From Lantana camara (taxonomy: Eukaryota > Streptophyta > Magnoliopsida > Lamiales > Verbenaceae), in the NCBI GenBank assembly GCA_037501455.1, contig CM074864.1, positions 33,878,001-33,942,000 of the forward strand: a DNA stretch of 64,000 bases, read 5' to 3'. The notes below the pieces were generated by a model. That model was not told the origin of the DNA. It saw nothing but the letters and a program-made list of their open reading frames with translations, and made no database searches. This document shows, piece after piece, positions 22,439-34,073 of this stretch. Made by a program: the position numbers and the translations under genes. The stretch's first letter is position 1. Every line of letters starts with the position of its first letter.

Positions 22439-23801
22439 TTAATCATGGAGAAGTTTGTCAATCTCATCCTCTCAACAAATCTTGAAGATTATCAACATAG
22501 GAACATCGTGGGGACCTGAAGCCCCAGTTTAAAAGATATGTGAGGTAACGGGATGAGCAAGGAATTCATGTTCATCCGAGTGTGAAGATATTCAATGCAA
22601 GACTGAATCATTCAAGGTTCACCACCGAGACTTCGAAGATTGAAGGAGGTGATCAAAATGTAAAGATGGAATGGAGAGACACCAACCTTGTGGATTCACA
22701 ACGGAACCTTGCAAGCGAGCATAATCGACATACTAACTATCATGAATCAACAAGTGGACATAAAGCAGGGGTACGAAGAGGAATTGGAAGAATTGGAGCT
22801 ATATCAACTTCTTGGGACTTCAAGACATGCGGTGATACGAGGAAGAGAAGAGTGCAAGGATCAAAAAGCATCATCAATGACAGAGTAAGGCTCAACCTTA
22901 CAACTTAAGCTCACAACATCGAGATCAAACGACAAGATATCGTGTTAAAGCCGCCACTACGGTGACAGGTTCAATACATTCATATCACGTGCATCATACA
23001 TTGTATTTAATTATTTAAATTCTTACTTTATACGTTTTAATATTGTAATTAATTATTAGATGTTGCATCTTCCATGTTGAAAATATGTGCTACACACATT
23101 GGACATCTTAACCCAACATGTATTGTTTGAGTGTTTACTTGTTAGGACACTTTCTCCGTTTAATGCTTCAACTACTAATTCAACCGAAGCTCTACCGAAC
23201 CGAGTTAGAAAGGAAATTTTGGGTGATAGGGTTAAAACGGAGATGAAAACCAAATTCTAGAGATTAAGGGTTGGAGTTGACTTCAAGTGGTTCGGATCAA
23301 ACGAGGAAGGAGAATGGGATTTTGGATTTCAAGAGGATTAAAAGAGGGAATTCAGGGAGTAACACACAAGGGGTGCTATTTCAAATCAATCAACTCGAAA
23401 TAAATGTGGGTAGTACACCGAACCATTTTCTAGCTAGAATTGCTCGGTCAAGGAAGATCAGGAATTTTGGTTAAAAGATGAGGGATAAAGTTCAACCTGA
23501 GAAGGCAAAATTCTTAAGGGGGAGAGCATAACCGAGTGACAAATTTAAATGTGGGGTTGCGTTCGGAGAAGCCTTTTAGTAGGAACAACGGGAATGCAAG
23601 TCTTGGTAGGCATGGAAATCCTAATGACAGTGATGGAAAAGAATGAGATGGTCTATCAGTCTAAGACCTTCAAAGTGGAGATAAGTTTTGCTGAGGACAC
23701 ACTAAGACATAAAATGCTGCCGATCTCTTGTTAGGGGACACGTACAAGCTCAATCTTCCAAGCTCGAAATGATTGGTTCTCTACAAAATCGTATCTCAGG
23801 T
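22439..23801 (+). other. Internal-domain fragment D, related to element A interior
   Basis: Aligns by eye with A from about 5540 to 7170: the TCAATCT...CCTTGAAG stretch, CTACGGTGACAGGTTC (near 22957), AACCCAACATGTATT, TTTACTTGTTAGG, and the internal PPT-like tract (23515-23527). The 108- and 66-aa ORFs (22582-22908) are not conserved in A. Element EH is inserted at 23801; the sequence resumes at 37639. Confidence 0.65.
23797..23801. repeat. Target-site duplication CAGGT of element EH (left)
   Basis: Partner at 37634-37638. Confidence 0.9.
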
Positions 23802-24639
23802 TGTAGCACCCGAGCGTAAGGTACCACATCCCCCGCACCGAGACTCGACCCAAATATGAAACGGACACTCCATACCCAAGCTAAATCACGGCGAACGGGG
23901 ACATACACACACTCTATGCTAGGCGGGACTAACTGTAGCACGCTTAACAAAAAGGCACTACATCCCCCGCACTATAGTTCAATCCACATATGGAACGGGC
24001 ACCCATACATGAACCAAGCCTATAGTGAACGGGAGACAATAAAACACTACCCTAGCTAGGCGGGATACCCTCAAATAATACAACAATCCAAAATAAACCG
24101 GAAGCATAAAGATATACATTCACTCCATTATTGGTTTTCATCCTTCCATTACATATTTACATCACAATCCGTCAGTTATCAAATATAGGTCATGATATAT
24201 ATATACTAGTCAAGTTCACCAAAAGTTCCAAATGCTCATAACATGTATCAAAATACAAAAGACCAAAGCTAGACTCCCAAAAGCATAAAATGGACTTAAA
24301 TCCTGCCTAGCACTCGATCTTCATGACCTGAAAATTGTGAGGTGTCAGTGTTTGAAAGACTGAGTGAGGGGTTATAATTTAAAAGCGTAAATACTATGCA
24401 AATTGTAAACTCGGGTAAGATTTTCATAAACAATATTAGTTTAATAAATAAACAAGGCTCGCCCGAGGTTACAATCATTCCATTTTCAATTCAGTTATTT
24501 CAATACAATTCAATAATCATTGGCTCGGCGAGTGAGGGAAAATCTCCAACCAATCTCCGACAGTGTACATTAATTCCATTTTATCAATTAAGTGATCAGG
24601 CAATCAATTCAGTGCACAAATAGACAGTTTCAATCAATC

Positions 24640-24860
24640 CATCCTTCTTCCTCCGGGTGATGCGGGATTGCAAGGCCCCGCCATCCAATCTCATTGAGTA
24701 TAGGGTTCATGATTCCCTATACCCGGAACTCCTTCCTCCACTAATCTCCTAGTGGATTCAGGGGTCATCCCGCAATTTGGTGAGGATAGTGCAAGAGTTG
24801 CCCGTTTGCCCTTGCCTTCCCGGTTGGCTCAATACACTACCCTCGGGCCCTCTGTGAACA
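24640..24860 (-). other. Conserved hairpin module in solo LTR F
   Basis: P2 is perfect: CCACTA, loop GGAGAT on the minus strand, TAGTGG (24738-24755). The AGCAAGGGC...GACGGGC-like P1 loop lies near 24805-24825, partly altered. Confidence 0.65.
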
Positions 24861-25039
24861 TGTTTTACTCGCCAAAACAATCAATCAATTTAATTTAATT
24901 TCAATTCAATAATTCGATACAATACCAATCAATCAATAAAGGAATAATTCAATTTTTGGAAAACTATAGATATAATTATTTATTTTGGTCTAAAATCACA
25001 TAGGGTTGTAGGGTTCTTTGTAAATAGAATTAACCTCAC

Positions 25040-25104
25040 CTTTACCAACACAAGAAGAAAGGATACACCTTATGGAGCGTGTTCCTCATCTCCCGGACCG
25101 TGAT
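25040..25104 (-). other. Exon-like block E2 in solo LTR F (65 nt)
   Basis: In LTR sense between TTTGTTACACAG and AAAG|GTGAGG. It starts ATCACGGTCCGGGAGATGAG, nearly the same as in LTR M. Confidence 0.5.
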
Positions 25105-25541
25105 CTGTGTAACAAAGGTACAAGTGTACATAAGACTCTACTCTTAGGAACCAACGAAGACGAACGACATGATCCAATAATGTTACTTATACAATTTCAA
25201 TCAATAATGATCATGACATGTTCAATTTAGCAATTTAAGATAAAAATGATCAAATAGGGCATAAAAGTCATATAATTCACATATGGGAGCCAAGAAAGTG
25301 AAAGGAATGCAATATGAAAGATTTTGGTGAAGTTTAGGAACACTTGACAATTTTGGGAAAATGCACATGTTGTGGGGAAACTGTAATATCATAAATTTTA
25401 GAAGTGGGAATTGAGTTTTTCTTCTTGGAAATGAAAGTAGACACATAGACCTTTCCAACGCTATATGGCACGTTTTCTAATTCAAACCGAGGTGAAAATA
25501 ACGTAGGTTCGAAGTTGGACAAAATGCAGTTTGTGGAGGGA

Positions 25542-25700
25542 GGTCGTGGACGCGACCAAAATCCTTCACAAAATGGTCGCGGCGGCGACCAAGTATTTTT
25601 CTGAATTTTTGTCCAATTTTTTCAAAAGTCTAAAGTTGGCCAAAATGGGCTGGTCGCGGGCGCGACCATTTTTACACTAAAACAGGTCGCGGGCGTGACC
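25542..25700 (-). repeat. Dyad array in solo LTR F (arms GGTCGC/GCGACC)
   Basis: GGTCGTGGACGCGACC (25542-25557), GGTCGCGGCGGCGACC (25575-25590), GGTCGCGGGCGCGACC (25652-25667), GGTCGCGGGCGTGACC (25685-25700). Confidence 0.9.
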
Positions 25701-26707
25701 ATATACGCAGCAGTAACAAAACAGGGGAAAACAGGGCATTTTCATGCCAAAAATCGCCAAAACATCCACAAATTCATGATCACTTCATAACAAATATCAA
25801 AACATATCAAATATACATTATACTACACTTATTCACTCAAACAACCAAGAAATACACATCAAGACATCAAGATTTCATTATTAAAACCCCATAGGTATGA
25901 TCATGCTTCCAACCTTCAAGAATTTCAAGATTTTCATGCAATTTTCACTCTAATTCATCATCATCATATCCTCTACTTCAATCATGCAAGAATTCATCAC
26001 TAAATCCCTACTTTCCTACTTGATCAATTATGCAAGGATTTCAAGAAATCTCTAATTCCTACCTTGAATCAAAAAGATGGTTGATGAGATGATGATATGT
26101 TGTTGATGATGCTCCTACTTCACACTTTCCTTCAATCCTAGCTTGAATTTTGGATGATATCTTCTTCCTCTTCTCAAGGTGCAAAAACCGACATTTGCTA
26201 GGTGTATGTGTGTGTTTTCTTTGTTCTTTGATCACAATGGAATGTAATGGAAGTATTTAGATGAATTAAGGGATATATCCTAAAGTCATGTGTGGAAATA
26301 TGTGATTCCTCCCTATTTGCATAAAAGTCCCTTATTTATTTAAATTGATGCACATAAGTATAATCTCTAACTATTGATGCAATTAACTTGAAGTCATGAT
26401 ATACACTCATTACACAATTTCACATAAGGGAACAATTAAGGATCATATAATACAAGTATGGCACTTATTTCACTTATTTCATATAATTCATATAAATGAT
26501 ATTTCATATAAATGTATGGGAACATATGGCAAGTAATATGATGAAACTTGTAATTAAATGAACAAACAGGTAATTTTAACCTCCCAACTCCCGAAGACCC
26601 GCTCGTGGAGTGCTTACCTGAACTTCCGGAAATTGGGGCGTTACACTAACCCTTAAACCATAAGAACCAGAGTTAAACACTAAAGCGGAAACAATAAATG
26701 AACATAT

Positions 26708-26710
<3 letters not shown>

Positions 26711-26749
<39 letters not shown>
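26711..26749. repeat. (AT)n microsatellite
   Basis: About 39 bases of alternating AT in LTR E; LTR H has a shorter one at 34230-34252. Confidence 0.95.
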
Positions 26750-26751
<2 letters not shown>

Positions 26752-28110
26752 ATGAGCATCAAAGCTCCAAAAATAGATCATATACACCATTCACATGCCG
26801 TCACGGCCCAAAACAAAGTACGCTCCATAACAATATTCATATACAATAATCATAAACAAAAGTATGCATGTGTAAGACCCCAAAATACAAGAGCTAAAAA
26901 CGAATGCAAAACCTAATGACTTGAATTCCCGCCTAGCTCCCTGACACCTACATAAAATAACTGAAAACCAAACGGGTTCAGTCCAAAAGAGACTGGTGGG
27001 TATAAAAACAGGGCATAAATATAATAAGCGACGGTATTTAAAAAATCACATGCAAGCTATATTCCCAAGTGAGGTTTTCAAAGAATTTCCTAAGTGGGTG
27101 AAATAGAGAAATCATCAAATGGGATTATAACTGTAACGCCCTGGTTCCGGATGAACAGGTAAGCACGCCACGTGTGAGTTTGAGCGTAGGGTTTTATTTT
27201 ATTTCTTTAATTTTATAACATATTCCTACGTGGCATTCATATTTTTATAAACTTCACGAAACATTATCTATGTGAATTATATGAATTCATATCATTGAAA
27301 ACATTATTTCACGACACGGAAATTATTTATTGCATGAAACAATTACCGAGAGTATTTTAAAATTACCAAATTGTCCTTAAATATTCAATTTAAAACTTTG
27401 GGGACCTGATTGCATCATCTTCCAAGGACTTAATTGAACAAATTTCAAATTGTAGCATACTTGATTGCATAAATTGACAAATTAAGGGATTAGTTGGCAA
27501 TTAGCATATTTCACAAAAATCAAGAATGGAATGTAACGGTATAAGCTTCTTCAAGCTTCCTTGATCAATTCTATCCAAAATTTTCCAACATATTCATCTC
27601 TCCCTCACTCTCGGTTTCTCCAAGGAAAGAAAAGGAAAGAAGTTTTTCAATCAATCATCAAGATTTCAAGAAATATTTCAAGGAATTGGAAGTTCATCAT
27701 CATCATCTTCTTCTTCATCCGTTTCTTAGTTAAGGTTGGTATTTGGATGAATTCATGACCTCTTGAGCATGTTTGAGATAGCTAGGGTTAAGGATTATAT
27801 GCTAGATGAATTGTTAGTTGTGCAAAACATGATTGAATGATCATAACATGAACTATGACATGATTTGTAACTTGAAATTTTGGATATTTGGCATGAATGA
27901 TCAAGTGTGATCATGAACTTGAAATCATGAATTCTTGAGGATATTTTGTGCTTTAAGTGTTTAGGTGTTATGGTATCATTTCTTGAGCATATATGCATGT
28001 ATATTTCAAGAAAATTATAATTTTTGGATTGAAAATGGAATTTTTGTTGCTTTGTTGCTCATTCCCGTGAGCATGCTCTGTTTTTGCTCTGTTCTTCAAA
28101 GTTGCAGGAA

Positions 28111-28338
28111 CTGGGAACGACCGTTCCCAGCCTCAAGGCATTGTGGGAACGGGCGTTCCCATCTTTTCAAATAAATAGGCGGCCGACCACGGGAACGGCC
28201 GTTCCTATTTTGGCCTTGGAGCCGGAAGGGCCGTTCCCAGCTAGGCGCGTTTCTGAAAAAGGAATCGTTGGTGCGCTTTTGGGGATCACGGGAACGACCG
28301 TTCCCATTTTTCAAAAGGGGACCGAAACGGCTGTTCCC
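28111..28338 (+). repeat. Dyad array in solo LTR G (arms GGGAAC/GTTCCC)
   Basis: GGGAACGACCGTTCCC (28113-28128), GGGAACGGGCGTTCCC (28145-28160), GGGAACGGCCGTTCCT (28191-28206), a weaker GGAAGGGCCGTTCC near 28224, GGGAACGACCGTTCCC (28290-28305) and a degraded unit at 28324-28338. ORFs of 86 and 113 aa across it (28084-28425) are by-products of the palindromes. Confidence 0.9.
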
Positions 28339-28562
28339 ACCTGGAATGCAGAACAAAATTCACTGCATAAAATTACGAAAATAGCCCCTCGATCCGACGA
28401 TTTCTTTGACCCCGAATTGCTATAATATGTGCTAATATGATGTGAAACGACATGTTATCATACTACATTGCATTCTCATGGTCGTCTCGACATATTTCCG
28501 CCGTTCGTCACATTTTGTCCATTTTAGGTCATGTCTCACGTATGCACGTCGTGTTTACACAG

Positions 28563-28628
28563 GTCATGAGGTTGCAGACGAGGAGCCAGCTCCTTGAAGT
28601 ATATTCTTACTATATTTTACAAGATAAG
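28563..28628 (+). other. Exon-like block E2 in solo LTR G (66 nt)
   Basis: Between GTTTACACAG and ATAAG|GTGAGG. It contains GGAGCCAGCTCC, a foldable core. Confidence 0.5.
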
Positions 28629-28774
28629 GTGAGGTTTTGTTTTGGTAAAACGAACCCTATAACCCTTATGTGCTAGTTTTCGGCCAAAACGTATTATACT
28701 TATGAATGATTTCAAAACCATGAACATTTCAAGCAAGCAATTCATGATTTCAAGTATGTTTGGCGAGTACATGA

Positions 28775-28990
28775 TTGCACGTTGGCCCGAGGGTAATTCT
28801 TGAGCCAACCGGGAAAGCAAGGGCTGACGGGTAACTCCTGAATTATCGTCACATTGTTGGGATCACCCCCGAAGCCACTAGGAGATTAGTGGTGGAAGGA
28901 GTTTCGTGTCTAGAGGGTCATGTCCTCTACACACACCATGTCGTGGATAGTCGAGCCTTGCAAACTCGCTATCACCCGGAGGAAGAAGGA
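28775..28990 (+). other. Conserved hairpin module in solo LTR G
   Basis: P1 arms TAATTC (28794-28799) and GAATTA (28840-28845) around AGCAAGGGCTGACGG (28816-28830). P2: CCACTA-GGAGAT-TAGTGG (28875-28892). Confidence 0.75.
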
Positions 28991-29944
28991 GACTGGGGAT
29001 TAATCCGGCATGTCGGGTTAACCTCGGGTTATTGCATGATTTCAAGCATGAAATTGTTTATGTGAGCACTAAAGGAATTGCATGACCACGTATTTATCAA
29101 GCAAGCACGCATGATCACGTATTGCTCACGATTGGGAGTTCGGTTGGAGATTTGCCCTTGCTCGCCAGGGCCACATGTTCATGACATTGACAAGCATGAA
29201 TAAATAAACGTGTTAAAATGATTGGTTGTAATCTCGGGCAAAGATTAAACTTCTTGAATTATATATCTATTTTATTCTAAAGTCTTCACCCGAGACTACA
29301 ACTTGCATGTGGCGTGTGATATATATACTATTGCCCCTCACTCAGTCTTCTGTAGACTGATACTTCACTTTTCAGGTACCCTTTGAGCGTGGTCGTGCTA
29401 GGCGGGAGTTGTTCGAGTCTTGCATTTCCACGGGTCTAGTTTCATACCCCTTTTTGTGTAGTCTTATGCTAGTTTCATGTTATGATTAGTATTGCCACGT
29501 TTTGGATACTTGAATATGTATATTATCAAGAGATGATAATGTATTGATAGTTAAATTGGTATCTATAAGTATCTATTCGGTAAATATGGTACCTATATGT
29601 ATGAATGATTTAATTTCTTCCGCTTTCATTATCATGTTTGCTTTGGTGTTGTTGGGGAGAGTGTCCCGCCTAGCTCGTCATTTTTATTGTCACCGGTTCG
29701 CTATAGTTTTGGTTTATGTATGGACTTTCCATTTCATACGTGGATCGAGGCTATAGTGCGGGGGATGTGGTGCCCAGGGGGTTAGGGTGCTACAATAACG
29801 ATTCATTTACATTAGGTCATTCTTGGCCCGGCGAGTGGGCGTGCATTATCTCCAACCAACACCTTGTGTAGTTCATTGAACATTCATTCTTTCTTTTCAT
29901 GAATAACATTCTTTTGTGCACATTCATTAACATTTACACCTTCT

Positions 29945-30170
29945 TCCTCCGGGTTGGTGGTGGGTTTGCAAGGCCCGACCACCCATTTATTGACCAAAAG
30001 GGGTTACATGACTCCCCTAGTAGCACTCAGCGCCCATTCCTCGCTAACTCCTAATGAGGTCCGGTTACGCCGTTAATTGGTGGAACTAGTATGAGGGATC
30101 ACCGTCGGCCCATGCCTCCCCGGATAGCCACTCACACTAAGTCCCTGGGCCCCATTCGTGCATTCATTCA
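29945..30170 (-). other. Conserved hairpin module in LTR E
   Basis: P2 at 30040-30058 is weakened in this copy (CTCATTA against TAGCGAG on the minus strand). The changes look like C-to-T decay. Confidence 0.6.
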
Positions 30171-30332
30171 TTTCTCGCCAAAACATTTGGTAGGATTTCT
30201 AAAAATAAGGGCTTTACGTTGCACACATTTACTCTTTAAAATGACTCTATATATATATATTCATTTTGGTCGAAAACTTTTCACATTGAAGGTAAATATA
30301 GGGTCATATAACTAAATAGAAGAGAAACCCAC

Positions 30333-30398
30333 CTTAAACGGCGAAAAGGAGAACACAAGAGCCTCACGGACCGGCCTCCTCCCCAACAGGACCAAAAT
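30333..30398 (-). other. Exon-like block E2 in LTR E (66 nt)
   Basis: In LTR sense between CTTTCTTGCACAG and TTTAAG|GTGGGT. Matches the LTR H block. Confidence 0.5.
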
Positions 30399-30771
30399 CT
30401 GTGCAAGAAAGGTGAAGTGAGAATCAAAATGACCAATTAAGACGCTCGACAATGAAATGATCATGATATGAATGCATAAAAGAATATATTATGCAATGAA
30501 CACGTTCATGTGCACTATTAATGTCTTAAAGACATTTAAACATTCATTTCATTCCTTTCATGAAGCATTTAAATTTGTTAAAGTTCATCTCTTCCATATT
30601 TCATACCAAATTAATCCAAGGAATTTAAATAACGATCATGACACGTAGTAGCGTAACATGTTCACACTTGGCAAATAGGCAAATAGAAACATTCAAGTCA
30701 TATTCGGAAATTATATAACACAAATTAAAATAACAATTGAATTCTAAGATTTAAATAAATTAAACCATAAT

Positions 30772-30774
<3 letters not shown>

Positions 30775-30814
<40 letters not shown>

Positions 30815-30959
30815 CATTAAACATGCATTAAATAAATAATGTATATATATATATATATACGTAGCATGCATAAATTAAACAAAACACATTAAAATCATAA
30901 CATGCATGCATGCAATTTACAACAAACAATTTAATGAATACTCATGCATGCATGCAAAG

Positions 30960-31010
<51 letters not shown>
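30775..31010. repeat. (AT)n microsatellites
   Basis: Alternating AT at 30775-30813 and 30966-31010, with a shorter one near 30842-30859. LTR H has counterparts at 35617-35650 and 35683-35721 with different lengths. Confidence 0.92.
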
Positions 31011-31014
<4 letters not shown>

Positions 31015-31286
31015 CATGATCATGCATGCATATAAAGATAGGAATAAATAGCAATTAGGATTCAAACATAAGAGCAAAGTCCATGCATGCACACATTACG
31101 AGCAAAGAAGACACGTTGAAGCATATCTCGGAAAATATTCCACGAAAAATCATAAAATTTCATAACACCCAAGATAATACATGCTAGCATAGCATAGAAG
31201 TCATAAAAGAGGTGGAGAAAGATCAAACAAGCGAAGAAAAACAAGAAAAAACGAAACCGGAGTAACAAAAAAAAAAAACAGGACAG

Positions 31287-31414
31287 AATCCACCCTCATG
31301 GATTTTTCCAAAGGGAAAAATCCACCCCCATGGATCTGGTCCAGAAGCCTACTGACTCAAATCCAACCCCGCGGATTTTTCCAAAGGAAAAATCCACCCC
31401 CGTGGATTTGAGTC
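31287..31414 (-). repeat. Dyad array in LTR E (arms AATCCA/TGGATT) with long palindrome
   Basis: Units AATCCACCCTCATGGATT (31287-31304), AATCCACCCCCATGGATC (31319-31336), one at 31359-31378 and one at 31390-31409. The last two are also arranged as a single 61-base inverted repeat (31354-31414) centred on AAA, with stems GACTCAAATCC and GGATTTTTCC. Confidence 0.88.
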
Positions 31415-31993
31415 TGTAGCCAAAAAAATAAAGGTACGTAGCAGAAAAACAGAGCAACACCATTCAATCTCCAACCAACATACTCAGGTAGGTTAAGATC
31501 ACCAATATGCAAGAAAACCACTCCACAACAACACACAAACATGCTCCCAAAACATTAAAACGTGAAATGGAGGGTGAGGTGATCAATTCATGATATATCT
31601 CCAACATTTCATTAATGATATCTCATGAATGCTTCAACTACCAGCTAAAACTTCACCATAAATGCAAATAAGAGATCAAGACAATCATATTCATGCTTGG
31701 AATCAATCAAATTCATCAAGAAATGGATGAGATCAACATATGTGCTCAAACCTAACTCTTTAACCAAGTCAGCCATAAACTCATGAAAACATGATCAAAA
31801 TTGGGGATGAATGGATTAAAATGACTCATGATGAATGTATAATACAATCCTATGCTTACCTTATGAAGTAATGGAGGTTTGGAAGAGATTTGAGCTTAAA
31901 TCTCAAAGGATTGGCTTGAGCTACGGGATTTTTTTGGAATAGAGGAAGAATGGCTGAATTTCTCCATGTGAAGAGGGTTATCTCGGTTTGGAA

Positions 31994-33068
31994 AACGGGT
32001 ACTTATTCTCGAATAAATTCCTGAACCTTGCAGCATATCAAATAGATCCTCGATGTGGGGCAACGGGTACTTATTCTTGATAGTCATCCGATTAAGCTCC
32101 CAGTAATCTATACACATCCTCAATGTTCCATCTTTCTTCTTGACAAAGAGAACCGGAGCACCCCTCGAAGACGAACTCGATCGAATATACCCAATCTTAA
32201 GTAATTCCTCGAGTTGATTCTTTAACTCCTTCAACTCTGCCAGCGCCATTCTATAAGGAGTCTTAGAATACAGTTCTGATTCCGTATATAAATCAATAAC
32301 AAACTCAATCTCCCGATCCGGCGGTAGAGAACCCCAATTTTTAGGAAATACGTCGGGATATTCCTTTACCACGGCCGTCTCCTCAAAACTTGATTGATCC
32401 TTTGGTTTGTTAAGGAGATAGGCAATAAATCTCATGGCTCCATCCTTTACTAACTTGTAAGCTTCCATAAACGATAAGAGAGGTACATTCTTCAACCCAA
32501 CTTCTCCAATCAACACTTTACCTAACTTAATCTTCTTCTTAAAACAATCAACTTCGGCCCGATGTCGGTATAACCAATCCATACCAAAGATTACCCCATA
32601 CTTCTTCGTAGGCATCACAATAAAATCTGCCGGATAATCTTTCCCTTCTATCAAAACTGAACAACCCCGAACAATCCGATTTGTCTGCAAACTACCTCCA
32701 AGAGGAGAACTCACAAAATAGCAAGAATTTGAACAAGTAACAGGTAGGCATAGAGAGGCACATAGATCACAAGATATAAAAGTATGCGTGGCACCCAGAT
32801 CGAATAATGCATGGATGCTCGTGTTATGAATGCAAACGGTACCTTCCACCATGGCGTTTGGATCAACCTCGACATTCTGCTCCTCGCCCTCAAGGGCATA
32901 AGCTCGTGCCTGAATCATTGGTCTCTGAGCTCCAGCTTGATATCCTGGAGTCTTGTCTGGGCATGCAAAAGCCATATGATCCCCTTTCCCACAAATCAAA
33001 CACAATCTCAATCTCTTTCGGCAATTGTTGTAAGAATGGGTTGGCCATCCACAATAAGTACATGGGGG
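31994..33068 (-). pseudogene. pol relic of EH: zinc knuckles, protease, N-terminal RT
   Basis: Reads on from gag in the same frame after a TAG stop. On the minus strand it encodes two CCHC knuckles; the second is [15 protein letters not shown] retropepsin domain follows with [11 protein letters not shown] near 32801; the active site is normally DSG, so DLG is probably inactive. The RT N-terminus follows ([39 protein letters not shown]) up to [14 protein letters not shown], ending at 32004. Fingers and part of the palm are present; the catalytic YxDD motif, RNase H and integrase are absent. After RT, a 16-base repeat of upstream RT sequence (31994-32009) leads into LTR E, and the frame runs on through LTR sequence to 31896. 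Confidence 0.93.
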
Positions 33069-33869
33069 CTAATCGTTGCGGGATCCCTTGTTAAATTCCG
33101 AGCTGGATCCTGACCCTTGTTCTTGGCAATAAACTAGCCTCCTAGCATTCACAGAATCTTCAACCTTTAAGGCTTTCGAAGTAGCCTTCGCCCAAGTGCT
33201 CGTATTGACTGCCTCAAGAGCTGCCTGGATATCCGGTCGAAGCCCCTGAACAAACTGCATAGCCTTATGAAAGTCATCACCCGCTATATTAGGTGCATAG
33301 CGGGATAACCTCTCATACTCCGAAATATACTCGGCCACAGACCTCGATCCCTGCTTCAATTTGGTGAATTCCCTCAGTCTTCGAGTACGTGATGAAGGAG
33401 GGATGAATTTATTCTTAAACTCCCTGGTAAAGACTTCCCAATTTATCTCTTCTCCAGCTGCTTCCAAGACAATCCGGGTACTCTCCCACCAAGAGTAAGC
33501 CTCCCCTTGTATCAAAGTGATAGTACATCGAGCCTTTTCTTGGGAATCACATGGAATGAGCTCCCAGACCCTCTCTACTTCTTTCAGCCACACTTCCGCC
33601 CGCATATCATTTCCCTTGAAAAACTTAGGAGGTATTCGGTTCTGAAACTCCCTAAGTATAACTGAAATTGGTGCCTCGGGTTGTACAGCAGGTGCAGGTG
33701 GTGCTGGAGGGGCCGGTGGTACGTAATCCCGGAGCCTCTGATCTATGATGTTGATAACAGAATTTACAAAAGCCCCTGTCGGCGGTGGTTGTGGAGGTGG
33801 AGGTGTAGGAGTACGATCACGATGATGATGTCGTCCTGGAGATCTATCACGATGTCTACGTGGAGGCAT
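33069..33869 (-). pseudogene. gag: gag of element EH (Ty3/Gypsy), ended by TAG before the zinc knuckles
   Basis: About 266 residues from the MPPRRH start at 33869; an upstream ATG at 33884 adds five residues. The N-terminus is Arg/His/Pro-rich, followed by a Pro/Ala stretch. The capsid domain (retrotransposon gag family) shows AEVWLKEVERVWELI, ARCTITLIQGEAYSWWES, FTREFKNKFIP, FTKLKQGSRSVAEYISEYERL and FVQGLRPDIQAAL. It forms the particle in autonomous elements. The frame stops at a TAG (33069-33071) and then continues into the zinc knuckles. One nonsense change (for example CAG to TAG) explains this better than programmed readthrough, since the knuckle normally belongs to gag. Capsid folding looks intact. 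Confidence 0.93.
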
Positions 33870-33884
33870 CCTGTCAATAAACAC

Positions 33885-34061
33885 CGAAGATGCGTGCTAG
33901 GTTTAGTTTATGCATGATAATGCAATTAATTCAATGAAAATTCGAAATTTAAAGCAATTAAGCACAAAAGAGATGCATATACAACACATTGTCAATTAGT
34001 TCCTAAGCCGAACGACCTAAACTGACTCACACGACACGAGAGCCGAGTTTTGCAACCCTAA
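33885..34061 (-). other. 5' leader of element EH
   Basis: Short leader between PBS and gag. No conserved ORF. Near the PBS it has GGGTTGCAAAACTCGG on the minus strand, a weaker form of the post-PBS hairpin in elements A and I. Confidence 0.6.
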
Positions 34062-34073
34062 GCTCTGATACCA
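34062..34073 (-). promoter_or_regulatory. Primer-binding site (tRNA-iMet) of EH
   Basis: TGGTATCAGAGC on the minus strand, 8 bases after the end of LTR H, with the same TCCTTAAG spacer as element A. Confidence 0.92.

Larger units (their letters stand above)
23934..26645 (-). mobile_element. Solo LTR F (2712 bp, minus strand)
   Basis: On the minus strand it starts TGTAACGCCCCAATTTCC at 26645 and ends at 23934. CTAAC flanks both sides (23929-23933, 26646-26650). No internal domain, so it is the product of LTR-LTR recombination. It carries donor CAAG|GTAGGA, dyads, exon-like block, donor AAAG|GTGAGG and hairpin module. Closest relative in the window is LTR M. Confidence 0.93.
27132..29794 (+). 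mobile_element. Solo LTR G (2663 bp, plus strand)
   Basis: Starts TGTAACGCCCTGGTTCC and ends GGGTGCTACA. ATAAC flanks both sides (27127-27131, 29795-29799). No internal domain. Contents: donor TTAAG|GTTGGT (27735), dyads, acceptor TTTACACAG (28561-28562), exon-like block, donor ATAAG|GTGAGG (28629), hairpin module, long stem (29225-29238 with 29289-29302), CAGTCT hairpin (29343-29359), acceptor CTTTTCAG (29374-29375). LTR K is of the same family. Confidence 0.93.
23802..31993 (-). mobile_element. LTR E, truncated 3' LTR of element EH, interrupted by F and G
   Basis: Own sequence is 23802-23933, 26646-27131 and 29795-31993; all three pieces match LTR H. In LTR sense: donor TAAG|GTAAGC (31858-31859), dyads, acceptor TTGCACAG (30399-30400), exon-like block, donor TTAAG|GTGGGT, hairpin module, CAGTCC hairpin (26979-26995), acceptor near 26948. 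The first ~800 bases of the LTR are lost at the fusion with pol near 31994. Confidence 0.88.

Noticed and set aside
22582..22908. 108-aa ORF in fragment D
   Set aside because: Reading frame not preserved in the matching part of element A; no known motif.
26698..26916. ORF beginning with an Ile-Tyr repeat
   Set aside because: Same reason: (AT)n in LTR E.
28084..28425. ORFs of 113 and 86 aa on both strands over the G dyad array
   Set aside because: Open on both strands only because the palindromes are GC-rich and stop-poor; the K array gives similar ORFs (54773-55192). No domain.
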